DNA from: CAYWFU01 sp964457585
Lineage (GTDB): Bacteria > JACRDZ01
Assembly: GCA_964457585.1 (NCBI GenBank)
Contig: CAYWFU010000029.1
Span: forward strand, 1 to 31,092
Direction: 5' to 3'
DNA: 31,092 nucleotides
Shown here: in pieces, positions 1-7,346 of the stretch
Layout: every line of letters begins with the position of its first letter
Position numbering within the stretch: the stretch's first letter is position 1
The notes under the pieces: generated by a model
Database searches by the model: none
Told to the model about the DNA's origin: nothing
The model's input: only the letters and a program-made list of their open reading frames with translations
Program-made: the position numbers and the translations under genes

Positions 1-453
1 TACTGGAAATACATCATTTTTAAAAATTTTTGATATTACTTCTGTGCCTAGTCCAAAATCCTTTCTTATATGAACATTATCGGAATTTATTGTTCCCTTT
101 AAATTTTCAATAGCTTCTTCAGCAATTAAATAAAAACCATAAACCCATCCGTATTTTCCCTGATATTCAATTTTATACCAGTACTCTTCCATATCCTGAA
201 TTTTTTCTTTTTCTTTAGAACGTTCTAATATATTAATTTTTTCACCTTTATAAAGATTCCCAAGTATTTGAGCTGAAATATTTTTATCCTGTCTAACTCT
301 GATCCCATTTTCCATAACTTTTCCGGATAAAGACAATTCCTGCTTTTTATCTTCTGCATATAAAAAACCATTAAAAAGGAAAATTAATGCAAACAGAATT
401 AATAGTGCAAGTTTCTCATAACTAAAAATCATTTCCGAAATATTTTTTTTCAT
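1..453 (-). CDS. Secreted protein with bacterial SH3 (SH3b) domains, C-terminus cut off by the window edge
   Basis: The frame is open from an ATG at 453-451 to base 1, giving 151 residues without a stop, so the gene continues outside the window. The first ~35 residues are a signal peptide or membrane anchor (hydrophobic LALLILFALIFLFNGF, then LYAED). Residues ~40-110 look like one SH3b domain: VRQDKN, then LGNLYKGEKINILE, then WYKIEYQGKYGWVYGFYL. A second begins near residue 117 (VHIRKDFGLGTEVISKI). SH3b domains usually bind cell-wall or peptide ligands in the periplasm. AGGGAG sits 8 bases before the ATG. The gene lies 33 bp downstream of the queD-like gene on the same strand and is probably its operon partner. 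The function beyond a secreted binding protein is unknown. Confidence 0.8.
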   Translation of the reverse strand, partial: MKKNISEMIFSYEKLALLILFALIFLFNGFLYAEDKKQELSLSGKVMENGIRVRQDKNISAQILGNLYKGEKINILERSKEKEKIQDMEEYWYKIEYQGKYGWVYGFYLIAEEAIENLKGTINSDNVHIRKDFGLGTEVISKIFKNDVFPV

Positions 454-486
454 AAAATTTTCTCCCTAAATTTATATTATAAATTT

Positions 487-870
487 TCATTCTCGATAGG
501 AAGCGCTGTAGTTTGCAGATTCCCATATTATAACCTGTTCGATTTTTACGCTGGTATAATCCAAGTTGATTTTTTCTTTAAATTTTGTATATATATATTT
601 TGCAATGTTTTCCGAAGAAGGATTTTGTTCAGTAAAAGCAGGTAATTCATTTAAATAATAATGATCAAGTTTAGTTATTATAGAATTTGCAATGGATTTT
701 AGAATAGAAAAATCTATCACAATCCCAATGTTATCCAGTTTTTCACTTGAAACCTCAATGGCTACTTTCCAGTTATGTCCATGAAGATTTTCGCATTTAC
801 CTTTATAATTCCGCAAATTATGAGCTGCGGCAAAATCTGTTTCAATTCTTAAAATATACATATGTTTCAT
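487..870 (-). CDS. queD: 6-carboxytetrahydropterin synthase / 6-pyruvoyl-tetrahydropterin synthase family (QueD-like)
   Basis: 127 residues, the usual length of the family. The zinc ligands are visible as H17 (AAAHNL) and H30/H32 in HGH. The catalytic cysteine C26 sits in the CxxxHGH spacing typical of QueD rather than of mammalian PTPS. D69-H70 and E117 (WES) complete the catalytic set. QueD converts dihydroneopterin triphosphate to 6-carboxytetrahydropterin in queuosine/7-deazaguanine synthesis, but no queC, queE or queF is in this window. The start ATG overlaps the TGA of the upstream aminotransferase gene (ATGA), indicating translational coupling. An AAGG directly abuts this ATG, so the in-frame ATG at 861 (9 bases further on) may be the true start. 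Confidence 0.88.
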   Translation of the reverse strand: MKHMYILRIETDFAAAHNLRNYKGKCENLHGHNWKVAIEVSSEKLDNIGIVIDFSILKSIANSIITKLDHYYLNELPAFTEQNPSSENIAKYIYTKFKEKINLDYTSVKIEQVIIWESANYSASYRE

Positions 871-1979
871 CCTTCATTCTTATTAACAAATTCACAAATT
901 TTTTCACAAACAAATTTTATATCATTATCATTTATTTCAGGATATATAGGAAGAGAAAGTACTTCCTGTGCTGCTTTTTCACTTTCCGGAAGATCCCCGA
1001 TTTTATATCCCAGATCTTTGTATACTTTCTGCAGATGTAAAGGTATTGGATAATGTATTGTTGATGCAATACCATGTTCTTCTAAAAAAGTTTTTAATTT
1101 ATCTCTATTTTTCAGACGGATAGTATATTGATTATAAGCATGCTTAATATTTTTTTCTTTATAAGGTAAAGTTACACCTGATGATTTCAAAAGCGAAGAA
1201 TAAAGGTCAGCTTTTTTATTTCGCAGATCTATCCAATTATCCAAATGAGGCAGTTTAACGCGTAAAATTGCCGCCTGCAAAGCATCCAGACGTCCGTTTA
1301 TCCCAAGTCTGACATGGGTATATCTGGATTCATCGCCATGATTTCTAATTATACGAAGTTGTTTATTCAATTCAGGATTGTTAGTTACTGCCATCCCTCC
1401 GTCTCCATAACAGCCAAGATTTTTTGCAGGGAAAAAACTATAGCATGCTATATCGCTGGATATTCCAACTTTTTTACCATTATATTCTGCACCCATTGCT
1501 TGCGCGACATCTTCAATAATTTTCAGTTTATATTTTTCAGCTATTTTTACAATTTGCTCCATTGAAGCAGTATGTCCATATAAATGAACAGGAATAATTG
1601 CTTTGGTTCGGCTGGTAATAGCTTTTTCTATTTTTTCTATATCAATATTGTAAGTTTTTGGATTTATATCAACAAATACCGGTTTGGCACCTGCCAAAGA
1701 TATACTTTCAGCAGTAGCAAAAAAGGTAAAAGGTGTTGTTATTACTTCATCGTCAGGTCCAATATTTAGCGCAAGCATTGCCATAAATAAAGCATCCGTT
1801 CCTGATGCTGCAGCAATTGCGTGTTTTATTCCTAAGTACGCTGCAGATTCTTTTTCAAAATCTTCTACTTCCTTGCCAAGAATAAAATTACAGCTATCCA
1901 ATACACGCTGAATACTCATATCTATATCTTTTTTAAGACTTTGATATTGAGTTTTTAAATCAACCATTGCTATTTTCAT
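867..1979 (-). CDS. DegT/DnrJ/EryC1/StrS-family PLP-dependent sugar aminotransferase
   Basis: 370 residues. Family landmarks: ASGTDALFMAMLAL (phosphate-binding region), IIEDVAQAMGA (Asp157 and Gln160 contacting PLP), and SFFPAKNLGCYGDGG, in which K186 is the lysine forming the Schiff base. Such enzymes aminate keto-sugar nucleotides for cell-surface polysaccharides; the exact sugar cannot be read from sequence. I chose ATG 1979 because MKIAMVDLKTQY matches the usual N-terminus; a longer frame to 2030 has no ribosome site. AGGAG lies 11 bases before this ATG and only 5 before an in-frame GTG at 1985, which is an alternative start. It is the first gene of the minus-strand operon with queD and the SH3b gene. 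Confidence 0.88.
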   Translation of the reverse strand: MKIAMVDLKTQYQSLKKDIDMSIQRVLDSCNFILGKEVEDFEKESAAYLGIKHAIAAASGTDALFMAMLALNIGPDDEVITTPFTFFATAESISLAGAKPVFVDINPKTYNIDIEKIEKAITSRTKAIIPVHLYGHTASMEQIVKIAEKYKLKIIEDVAQAMGAEYNGKKVGISSDIACYSFFPAKNLGCYGDGGMAVTNNPELNKQLRIIRNHGDESRYTHVRLGINGRLDALQAAILRVKLPHLDNWIDLRNKKADLYSSLLKSSGVTLPYKEKNIKHAYNQYTIRLKNRDKLKTFLEEHGIASTIHYPIPLHLQKVYKDLGYKIGDLPESEKAAQEVLSLPIYPEINDNDIKFVCEKICEFVNKNEG

Positions 1980-2021
1980 ATTCACATATTCTCCTAAATA
2001 ATATTTAAAGTTTAGATTAGT

Positions 2022-2049
2022 ATCATACAATAATATATGTTTTTGTCAA
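2022..2049 (-). promoter_or_regulatory. Sigma-70-like promoter for the aminotransferase-queD-SH3b operon
   Basis: On the minus strand TTGACA (2049-2044) is followed after 16 bases by TATGAT (2027-2022), about 43 bases before the ATG. The -35 lies only 9 bp from the truncated end of the dispersed repeat at 2058-2159. Confidence 0.55.
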
Positions 2050-2057
2050 GAATTGAA

Positions 2058-2159
2058 CTTTAAAAGCAGATTCTTCGCTTCGCTCAGAATGACAATAATA
2101 GAAACTACTTGAACCAATTACCTGGTATTATATTTTACCAATAAATTTGACGCACACCC
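2058..2159 (-). repeat. Half copy of the MITE-like element found complete at 21197-21408
   Basis: Read on the minus strand, this 102-bp stretch matches 21197-21297 with one single-base gap and a handful of mismatches (about 95% identical by eye). It starts with the same terminal GGGTGTGCGTCA and contains the core ATTCTGAGCGAAGCGAAGAA. It stops matching at 2058, so only one end of the element is present. It sits between two divergent operons, just upstream of the aminotransferase promoter. Confidence 0.85.
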
Positions 2160-2175
2160 TGAATTAATTTTTTCA

Positions 2176-2204
2176 TTGTTTTATGAATTTAAGTATGATA
2201 TAAG
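2176..2204 (+). promoter_or_regulatory. Weak candidate promoter for the hisC operon
   Basis: TTGTTT (2176-2181), 17 bases, then TATAAG (2199-2204). An overlapping TATGAT at 2194-2199 is an alternative -10. Either would start transcription within a few bases of the hisC ATG, so the messenger would be nearly leaderless, and the AAGG ribosome site overlaps the -10. This conflict keeps confidence low. Confidence 0.25.
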
Positions 2205-2212
2205 GTTTGGAT

Positions 2213-3319
2213 ATGTCAATTAAAAATTTAGTACGTAAAGAAATTTTAAATATATCACCATATATTCCACCTAAGCCCTTAAAAGAATTAGAGAAGGAGC
2301 TGAAATCTACTGATTTAACTATTTTAACATCAAATGAAAATCCTGTGTCTATATCCGGTGATGTAATAAAAGCAATACAGAATGAATTGAAAAATATCAA
2401 CCGTTATCCTGACGGAGGCGCATTTTATCTGAAAAAATTGTTATCCAGAAAAATGAAGATTTCTCCTCTTAATATTATATTCGGAAACGGCGGAGATGAA
2501 GTATTGTCAATGATTTGTGAAACTTTTTTAAATCCGGGAGAAGAAGTGATTTTAGGTCGCCCTACTTTTGGCGCTTATGAAATTTTCAGCCGTATTATGG
2601 GCGGAGTCCCTGTATTTCATGAATTAGCGGATTGTAAATTTAATCTTAAAGAAATTCTCGAAAAAATAAATGCAAATACAAAAATTATTTTTATCTGCAA
2701 TCCAAATAATCCAACAGGAACTATTGTTACTCAAAAGGAAGTAGAAAATTTCTTAAAAAATGTACCTGAAAATATTTTAGTGGTTTTTGATGAAGCTTAT
2801 ATGGAGTATGTTGATAGCAAGTTTTTTCCTTCCACAATTGATTTTATAAAAAATGGATATAAAAACGTTATTGTAATACGTACTTTCTCCAAAATATACA
2901 GTATGGCTGGCTTACGAATAGGTTATGGGATTGGAGATTGTGAAACAATAAAATATATTGATTTGGTACGTAAACCATATAATGTTAATTCTCTGGCACA
3001 GACCGGTGCTTGTATCAGTTTATTGAATCCAAAAATATTATCTCAAACGCGTAAATTAAATAAAAGCGGGAAGAAATTTCTTTATGATAGTTTTAAAAAA
3101 ATGGGATTATATTATATCCCAACAGAAGCTAATTTTATTTTATTGCGCACTGGATTAAAATCAGAAATATTGTATAATAGATTTTTATCTTATGGAATAC
3201 TAATCAGACCCGGTCATGTTTTTGGTTATCCGGAATTTATTCGAGTAACGATTGGAACTGAAAAAGAAAATAAAAAATTTATAAAAGCTCTGAATGCTAT
3301 TATAAGAAAGGTATTTTAA
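2213..3319 (+). CDS. hisC: Histidinol-phosphate aminotransferase (class I/II PLP aminotransferase)
   Basis: 368 residues from ATG 2213, with AAGG 7 bases upstream; a TTG at 2207 is in frame but too close to that site. Visible fold-type I features: TSNENP near the N-terminus, FGNGGDEVL, NPNNPTGT, VVFDEAYMEY (Asp pairing with the PLP ring nitrogen), and FSKIYSMAGLRIGYG, in which K227 is the PLP lysine. The enzyme transaminates imidazole acetol phosphate to histidinol phosphate. Some relatives act on aromatic amino acids or cobamide precursors, and no other his genes are nearby to settle this. The stop codon directly abuts the ATG of the next gene (TAAATG), so the two are cotranscribed. Confidence 0.85.
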   Translation: MSIKNLVRKEILNISPYIPPKPLKELEKELKSTDLTILTSNENPVSISGDVIKAIQNELKNINRYPDGGAFYLKKLLSRKMKISPLNIIFGNGGDEVLSMICETFLNPGEEVILGRPTFGAYEIFSRIMGGVPVFHELADCKFNLKEILEKINANTKIIFICNPNNPTGTIVTQKEVENFLKNVPENILVVFDEAYMEYVDSKFFPSTIDFIKNGYKNVIVIRTFSKIYSMAGLRIGYGIGDCETIKYIDLVRKPYNVNSLAQTGACISLLNPKILSQTRKLNKSGKKFLYDSFKKMGLYYIPTEANFILLRTGLKSEILYNRFLSYGILIRPGHVFGYPEFIRVTIGTEKENKKFIKALNAIIRKVF

Positions 3320-4135
3320 ATGGAATTTGGTGTATCAGCACTTATTTTTGGTCAAGATGATATTATCCCGCATTTGTCTTTATTAGCACAATATAATATA
3401 AAACATATTGAATTGCGTGTTTATCCTCCGCGTATCCCATATAATGATAAGGAATATATCAAAAAGCTTCGGCATGCATTGGAAAAAAATAATATTTCAG
3501 TGCATTCATTTCATCTGCCATTTAATAATATTGATATTTCAAGTCAGTATCCAGAAAAAAGACAAAGTTCTATAGATGAAATATCCGGCAGCTTGGATAT
3601 TTGCAGGGAATTAGGAAGTAAATTGGGAATACTGCATCCCGGAGCTAAATATAACAAAAATAAAGAAGCTGCTGAAGAACACTCTCTTGATAGCATAATA
3701 AAAATATTTGAAAAATGTGAAAAATATAATATTAAACTTGCTGTTGAAAATATGCTGCCGGGACGCATTGGCGAGGATTTTGTTTTTTTTGAGAAAATTT
3801 TTACAAAAATCAGATCTTCTCTTATTGGAATATGTTATGATTCCAGTCATGCAAATGTAAATGGAACAGTTTATGACTTTTTAAAAAAATCAAATAATAA
3901 ACTTTTAACTGTGCATCTATCTGATAATAATGGCTTGAATGATGAGCATCTATTTCCTTTTGAAGGAAATATCATCTGGACTAGAATATTTAAAATTCTT
4001 GCTAATATTTCATATGAATCTATCTTTATGCTCGAAGTTGCTGTTCATGAAGGATTGACTGATGAACAGCATTTGAAAAATTATCAGGAAGTGATCGATA
4101 AAATATCTCAATTGGTAAAAAAAAGCGTTTTGTAG
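3320..4135 (+). CDS. Sugar phosphate isomerase/epimerase-like TIM-barrel protein (xylose isomerase-like / AP endonuclease 2 superfamily)
   Basis: 271 residues. The alternating pattern fits a TIM barrel with a metal site: HSFHLPFNN, GILHPGA, LAVENML (Glu ligand), GICYDSSHAN (Asp and His), VHLSDNNG (His and Asp) and LEVAVHEG (final Glu). This set of metal ligands is typical of the superfamily, which includes hexulose-phosphate isomerases, inosose isomerases and endonuclease IV. The substrate cannot be assigned. AAAGG lies 8 bases before the ATG, inside the end of hisC. No signal peptide is present, so it is cytoplasmic. Confidence 0.75.
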   Translation: MEFGVSALIFGQDDIIPHLSLLAQYNIKHIELRVYPPRIPYNDKEYIKKLRHALEKNNISVHSFHLPFNNIDISSQYPEKRQSSIDEISGSLDICRELGSKLGILHPGAKYNKNKEAAEEHSLDSIIKIFEKCEKYNIKLAVENMLPGRIGEDFVFFEKIFTKIRSSLIGICYDSSHANVNGTVYDFLKKSNNKLLTVHLSDNNGLNDEHLFPFEGNIIWTRIFKILANISYESIFMLEVAVHEGLTDEQHLKNYQEVIDKISQLVKKSVL

Positions 4136-4149
4136 TTAAAATCAAATAT

Positions 4150-4959
4150 ATGGGAAAAATAAAATTAGGGCAGGTTTTTCTGCAAAATTCAAGTATTGTT
4201 CAGAGAATTATTGATGAACTGAATCCTTCGCAAAATGAAATAATTATAGAAATTGGTCCGGGAAAGGGAGTAATTACCGATTCTCTTGCTGGAACAAATT
4301 GCAAACTCACAGCGATTGAATTGGATAAGTATTTATACGAAAAATTATTAAAAAAATTTTCACAATATCCGAATTTGAAATTTATAAACGCTGATATTCT
4401 AAAAACATCCTTATCAGATATAGTCAATTCAATTCCACAGAATGAGGTAAAAATAGTCAGCAATATACCTTATTATATTACATCTCCAATTTTAGAATAT
4501 TTAGTTAATAATCGGAATTTATATCAATTCGCTATTATTATGATGCAGTATGAAGTCGGGGAAAGAATTCTAGCATATCCGGATTCTAAAAAATTTGGAG
4601 CATTAACTTTATTCATTCAATATTATATGGAAGTAAAAAAAATTATTGAAATCCCGAAAGAAGATTTTTTCCCTGTGCCGGAAGTCAACTCAATAATATT
4701 AAAAATTTCACCTCGAAAAGAACCAAGGGTTAAAGTTGAAGATGAATCCCTTTTTTTTAAAGTTATTAGTTTTGCTTTTCAAAAACGCAGAAAAATGCTG
4801 CATAATGCTTTAGCACTGATAGAAACATTGGGGGAAAACATTAAAATTGAAAATATACTCGATGAGGTAAATATTAAGCATTCGGTAAGGCCTGAAAATT
4901 TATCCATTGAAGATTATGCGCAAATAAGTAATATAATTTTCGAGAAAATGAAAAAATGA
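4150..4959 (+). CDS. rsmA: 16S rRNA dimethyladenosine transferase (RsmA/KsgA)
   Basis: 269 residues, normal length. The N-terminus KLGQVFLQN matches the family's LGQ-F-L motif. IIEIGPGKGVIT (residues ~33-44) is the SAM-binding motif I. IVSNIPYYITSPIL (~102-115) contains the catalytic NIPYY motif typical of N6-adenine dimethylases. FFPVPEVNS and the C-terminal helical region (FQKRRKMLHNAL) are also typical. The enzyme dimethylates two adjacent adenines near the 3' end of 16S rRNA late in 30S assembly. It starts 14 bp after the isomerase gene without a clear ribosome site, and its TGA overlaps the next ATG (ATGA). Confidence 0.95.
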   Translation: MGKIKLGQVFLQNSSIVQRIIDELNPSQNEIIIEIGPGKGVITDSLAGTNCKLTAIELDKYLYEKLLKKFSQYPNLKFINADILKTSLSDIVNSIPQNEVKIVSNIPYYITSPILEYLVNNRNLYQFAIIMMQYEVGERILAYPDSKKFGALTLFIQYYMEVKKIIEIPKEDFFPVPEVNSIILKISPRKEPRVKVEDESLFFKVISFAFQKRRKMLHNALALIETLGENIKIENILDEVNIKHSVRPENLSIEDYAQISNIIFEKMKK

Positions 4960-5975
4960 GAAAATCTTTTTTTTTTAAAATTATAATTTTAGTTTTATCT
5001 TTTAATATCTTTATCACTATTAAATTAAAATCAGAAGAAGATAATACTATAAAAAATAAAGAAACATTTCAAGGTGAAATAGGTCAGTGGAAAGAAACAT
5101 CTTCCTTGCTTGAGCCAGTTGCATCTCATTATTCTTTTTCATCATTGGACAGGATTTGTATTTTTACAGGTCAGAGTATGCTTTCTTCACGTGCAACTCT
5201 TTTTTCAGCGGAAATTAATAATGAGGGAATAGGATTCTGGAAAAAAAGTCACCCTCTTGCGCATGTTTTAGAACAATTTAGCGCAATAGCTCATAATGGT
5301 TTTCTATATATTTTTAGTGGAAAAATTATAGGACTCGAGAAAGTCAGTGTTATAATTTTTGCGATTAATCATGATATAACTCTTGGGAAGGCAATGATTA
5401 GACAACTATTACCAGAGCCACTAAGTGCAACTTCTGTTGCCGTAAATAAAGGATATATTTATATTAGTGGCGGGAAGAAAGGAAAAAATATTTATAGCAA
5501 AGTTTTTTTTGCTAAATTAAGTGATTCCGGGGTACCTGAGAAATGGCAGGAAGCAATACCCTTACCTATAGCTGTATATGATCATGTTATGTTTGCTTAT
5601 AATGATTTTATTTATATCTCCGGCGGATATCATAATGCAGGCTCTATTTACAGCGCTCATATCAATACTGACGGGACTATTGATAAATGGATTAGCATGG
5701 AAGATACTCCAGTAAGTCTCGAAAAACATAGCTGTATAGTTTACAAAGATTATGTATTTATTTCTGGCGGAATTCAGGACGGACGCCCCAGTTCAGGTGT
5801 ATATGCAGGCAAATTTTTAGAAAATGGATTAATTATTAAATGGAAGAAATTGAATAATTTGCCGCAAAGCGTATTTTCTCATTCAATGACAATAAATAAA
5901 AATTTTCTTGTTGTAAGCGGAGGGATAAGCGGTGGAAGGATGCAGACTAAGATTTTAATTGCACCGTTATTCTGA
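4956..5975 (+). CDS. Secreted Kelch-like beta-propeller protein
   Basis: 339 residues. Residues 1-26 form a signal peptide (KIIILVLSFNIFITI) and the rest is a repeated beta-propeller pattern. Blades recur about every 50 residues, each with a hydrophobic strand ending in SGG or similar: FIFSGK-like (~125), YIYISGGKKG (~170), FIYISGGYHN (~220), YVFISGGIQD (~270), FLVVSGGISG (~320). Each is preceded by a Trp-containing strand (WKEA, WQEA, WISM, WKKL). Such proteins are exported binding scaffolds, and some act as sialic-acid mutarotases. No catalytic residues can be assigned here. Translation is coupled to rsmA by a 4-base overlap. Confidence 0.75.
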   Translation: MRKSFFFKIIILVLSFNIFITIKLKSEEDNTIKNKETFQGEIGQWKETSSLLEPVASHYSFSSLDRICIFTGQSMLSSRATLFSAEINNEGIGFWKKSHPLAHVLEQFSAIAHNGFLYIFSGKIIGLEKVSVIIFAINHDITLGKAMIRQLLPEPLSATSVAVNKGYIYISGGKKGKNIYSKVFFAKLSDSGVPEKWQEAIPLPIAVYDHVMFAYNDFIYISGGYHNAGSIYSAHINTDGTIDKWISMEDTPVSLEKHSCIVYKDYVFISGGIQDGRPSSGVYAGKFLENGLIIKWKKLNNLPQSVFSHSMTINKNFLVVSGGISGGRMQTKILIAPLF

Positions 5976-5991
5976 TATCTGGAGTAAATTT

Positions 5992-6591
5992 ATGAAAGAT
6001 TTTTTACTGGTTTTTATTCCGATTTTCATTGCTGTTGATGCTGTTGGAGTTCTTCCGATTTTCATATCATTAACTCAAGATTTAAATCAGAAGGAAAAAA
6101 TAAGTATTATTTTACAGTCAATGTTTACAGCAGGTTGTCTTGCTGTAGGTTTTATTTTTCTTGGTAAAAGTATTTTTTCTCTGTTAGGGATTTCCATTGG
6201 TGATTTTATGGTAGCCGGAGGTTCAATCCTTTTCTGTATTGCTATCAGCGATATATTAATGTCTGGTAAGAGGCGGCGTATTCCATATAAAGAAATGGGA
6301 GCTGTTCCGCTTGGGACGCCATTAATTGTTGGACCTGCGGTGCTGACTACGTCATTAATTATGCTGGGGGAATATGGACTATATGCAACATTGATATCAG
6401 TTTTAGTTAATATTCTTTTAGCAGGATTAATTTTTTCTTTATCTGATTATCTGATTAAAATATTAGGAATTGCTGGTTCAAGAGCCTTATCTAAAATTAT
6501 AAGCTTGCTTTTAGCCAGTATAGCAATTATGATGATACGCAAAGGATTAATACAGGTGATAAATTTATCTCAGCATCTAATAAATAAATAG
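5992..6591 (+). CDS. MarC-family integral membrane protein
   Basis: 199 residues with about six hydrophobic helices. The opening IPIFIAVDAVGVLPIFISLT is the family's characteristic first segment, and PLGTPLIVGPAVLTT is its conserved mid-protein motif. I chose ATG 5992 because GGAG lies 7 bases upstream; a TTG further upstream lies inside the Kelch gene. MarC proteins are inner-membrane proteins of uncertain function. The old link to multiple antibiotic resistance was not upheld, and amino-acid export has been suggested for relatives. It is the last gene of the hisC operon; I see no clear terminator after it. Confidence 0.85.
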   Translation: MKDFLLVFIPIFIAVDAVGVLPIFISLTQDLNQKEKISIILQSMFTAGCLAVGFIFLGKSIFSLLGISIGDFMVAGGSILFCIAISDILMSGKRRRIPYKEMGAVPLGTPLIVGPAVLTTSLIMLGEYGLYATLISVLVNILLAGLIFSLSDYLIKILGIAGSRALSKIISLLLASIAIMMIRKGLIQVINLSQHLINK

Positions 6592-6614
6592 ATAAAAATA
6601 TATTTAAAAAATGC

Positions 6615-6643
6615 TTGACAAACTATTTAAGCGTATGTTAATT
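6615..6643 (+). promoter_or_regulatory. Candidate promoter for gcvH
   Basis: A perfect TTGACA (6615-6620) is followed after 17 bases by TTAATT (6638-6643), a weak -10. The -10 is bracketed by CGTATG (6632-6637) and CATACG (6652-6657), a 6-bp inverted repeat that could be an operator half-site pair or a small hairpin. Confidence 0.4.
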
Positions 6644-6712
6644 TCATTCACCATACGAATATATACTCACCAAAATACTTTTTTAGATAATGAAAGGAGG
6701 ATGAATAAAAAT

Positions 6713-7102
6713 ATGCATTTCCCAGAAGATTTTAAATATACCAAAGAGCATACATGGGTATCTGTGAAAAAAAATATCGCTACTATTGGTATCACTGATT
6801 ATGCCCAGAAGGAATTAGGAGAAATTGTTTTCATTGAATTACCAGAAGTAGGAAGCGATGTTATACATTTATCTGAATTTGGAGTGATTGAGTCTTCCAA
6901 AACTTCTTCTGATCTTTATTCTCCTGTAAGCGGTGAAATTGTCGGAGTTAATGAAGATTTATTTGACAATCCTGAGGTGATTAATCGTGACCCTTGCCAT
7001 GATGGCTGGCTGGTCAATGTAAAAATGTCTGATCCAAGTGAATTAAGCTTACTTATGACATCAGAAGAATATTGCAAATTAATAAAAGAAGAAAATGAAT
7101 AA
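6713..7102 (+). CDS. gcvH: Glycine cleavage system H protein (lipoyl carrier)
   Basis: 129 residues, the family length. K63 in ESSKTSSDLYSPVSG is the lipoylation site, and YTKEHTWV and FIELPEVG are the usual N-terminal landmarks. The protein shuttles the aminomethyl group between the P and T proteins, or serves as a lipoyl relay; no gcvP or gcvT is in the window. Start choice: AGGAGG at 6695-6700 directly abuts an ATG at 6701 and lies 12 bases before the ATG at 6713. Homology (HFPEDFKYTKEH) supports 6713, which leaves a long spacing. The frame extends further upstream to 6611, but that part overlaps the promoter and does not look like coding sequence. Confidence 0.92.
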   Translation: MHFPEDFKYTKEHTWVSVKKNIATIGITDYAQKELGEIVFIELPEVGSDVIHLSEFGVIESSKTSSDLYSPVSGEIVGVNEDLFDNPEVINRDPCHDGWLVNVKMSDPSELSLLMTSEEYCKLIKEENE

Positions 7103-7183
7103 ATAGTATTACCATTGATATTGATAATTCCATCAAAGAGAGAATATCCTCATCGGCTCTGCCGTAGAGTAGATTATATATAG

Positions 7184-7320
7184 GTTTCCTTGCAGAAACC
7201 GAAATATTGGGTCCTGTGCAATAAAAACTTGTTAACCCCGTGAGATCCGGAAGGAAGCAGCGGTAAGCAAATTTTTTATGTGCCGCAGGTTTCCTGATAT
7301 TAAGTGATCTGCAAGGAATT
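7184..7320 (+). ncRNA. ffs: Signal recognition particle RNA (4.5S-type, small bacterial SRP RNA)
   Basis: The conserved domain IV apical loop GATCCGGAAGGAAGCAGC is present at about 7243-7260. Around it TTGTTAACC (7228-7236) pairs with GGTAAGCAA (7262-7270), and CCTGTGC (7213-7219) pairs with GCCGCAGG (7282-7289). The molecule closes with a perfect 10-bp stem: TTCCTTGCAG (7186-7195) with CTGCAAGGAA (7309-7318). I see no Alu-domain-like 5' part, so this is the short type. The ends are inferred from the closing stem. The RNA forms the scaffold for Ffh in membrane-protein targeting. It lies directly upstream of dnaX, an arrangement seen in several bacteria. Confidence 0.9.
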
Positions 7321-7346
7321 TAAAGTATAGCGCATTAGGAGTAAAA

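Noticed and set aside
747..1911. Several open frames on the plus strand opposite the queD and aminotransferase genes
   Set aside because: No ribosome sites or recognisable domains; the opposite-strand genes have clear catalytic motifs.
6592..6712. Glycine riboswitch before gcvH
   Set aside because: The leader is short and AT-rich, and lacks the paired aptamers; only a 6-bp inverted repeat is visible.
6611..6712. N-terminal extension of GcvH by 34 residues
   Set aside because: It overlaps the promoter and the AGGAGG ribosome site and has no similarity to the family N-terminus.
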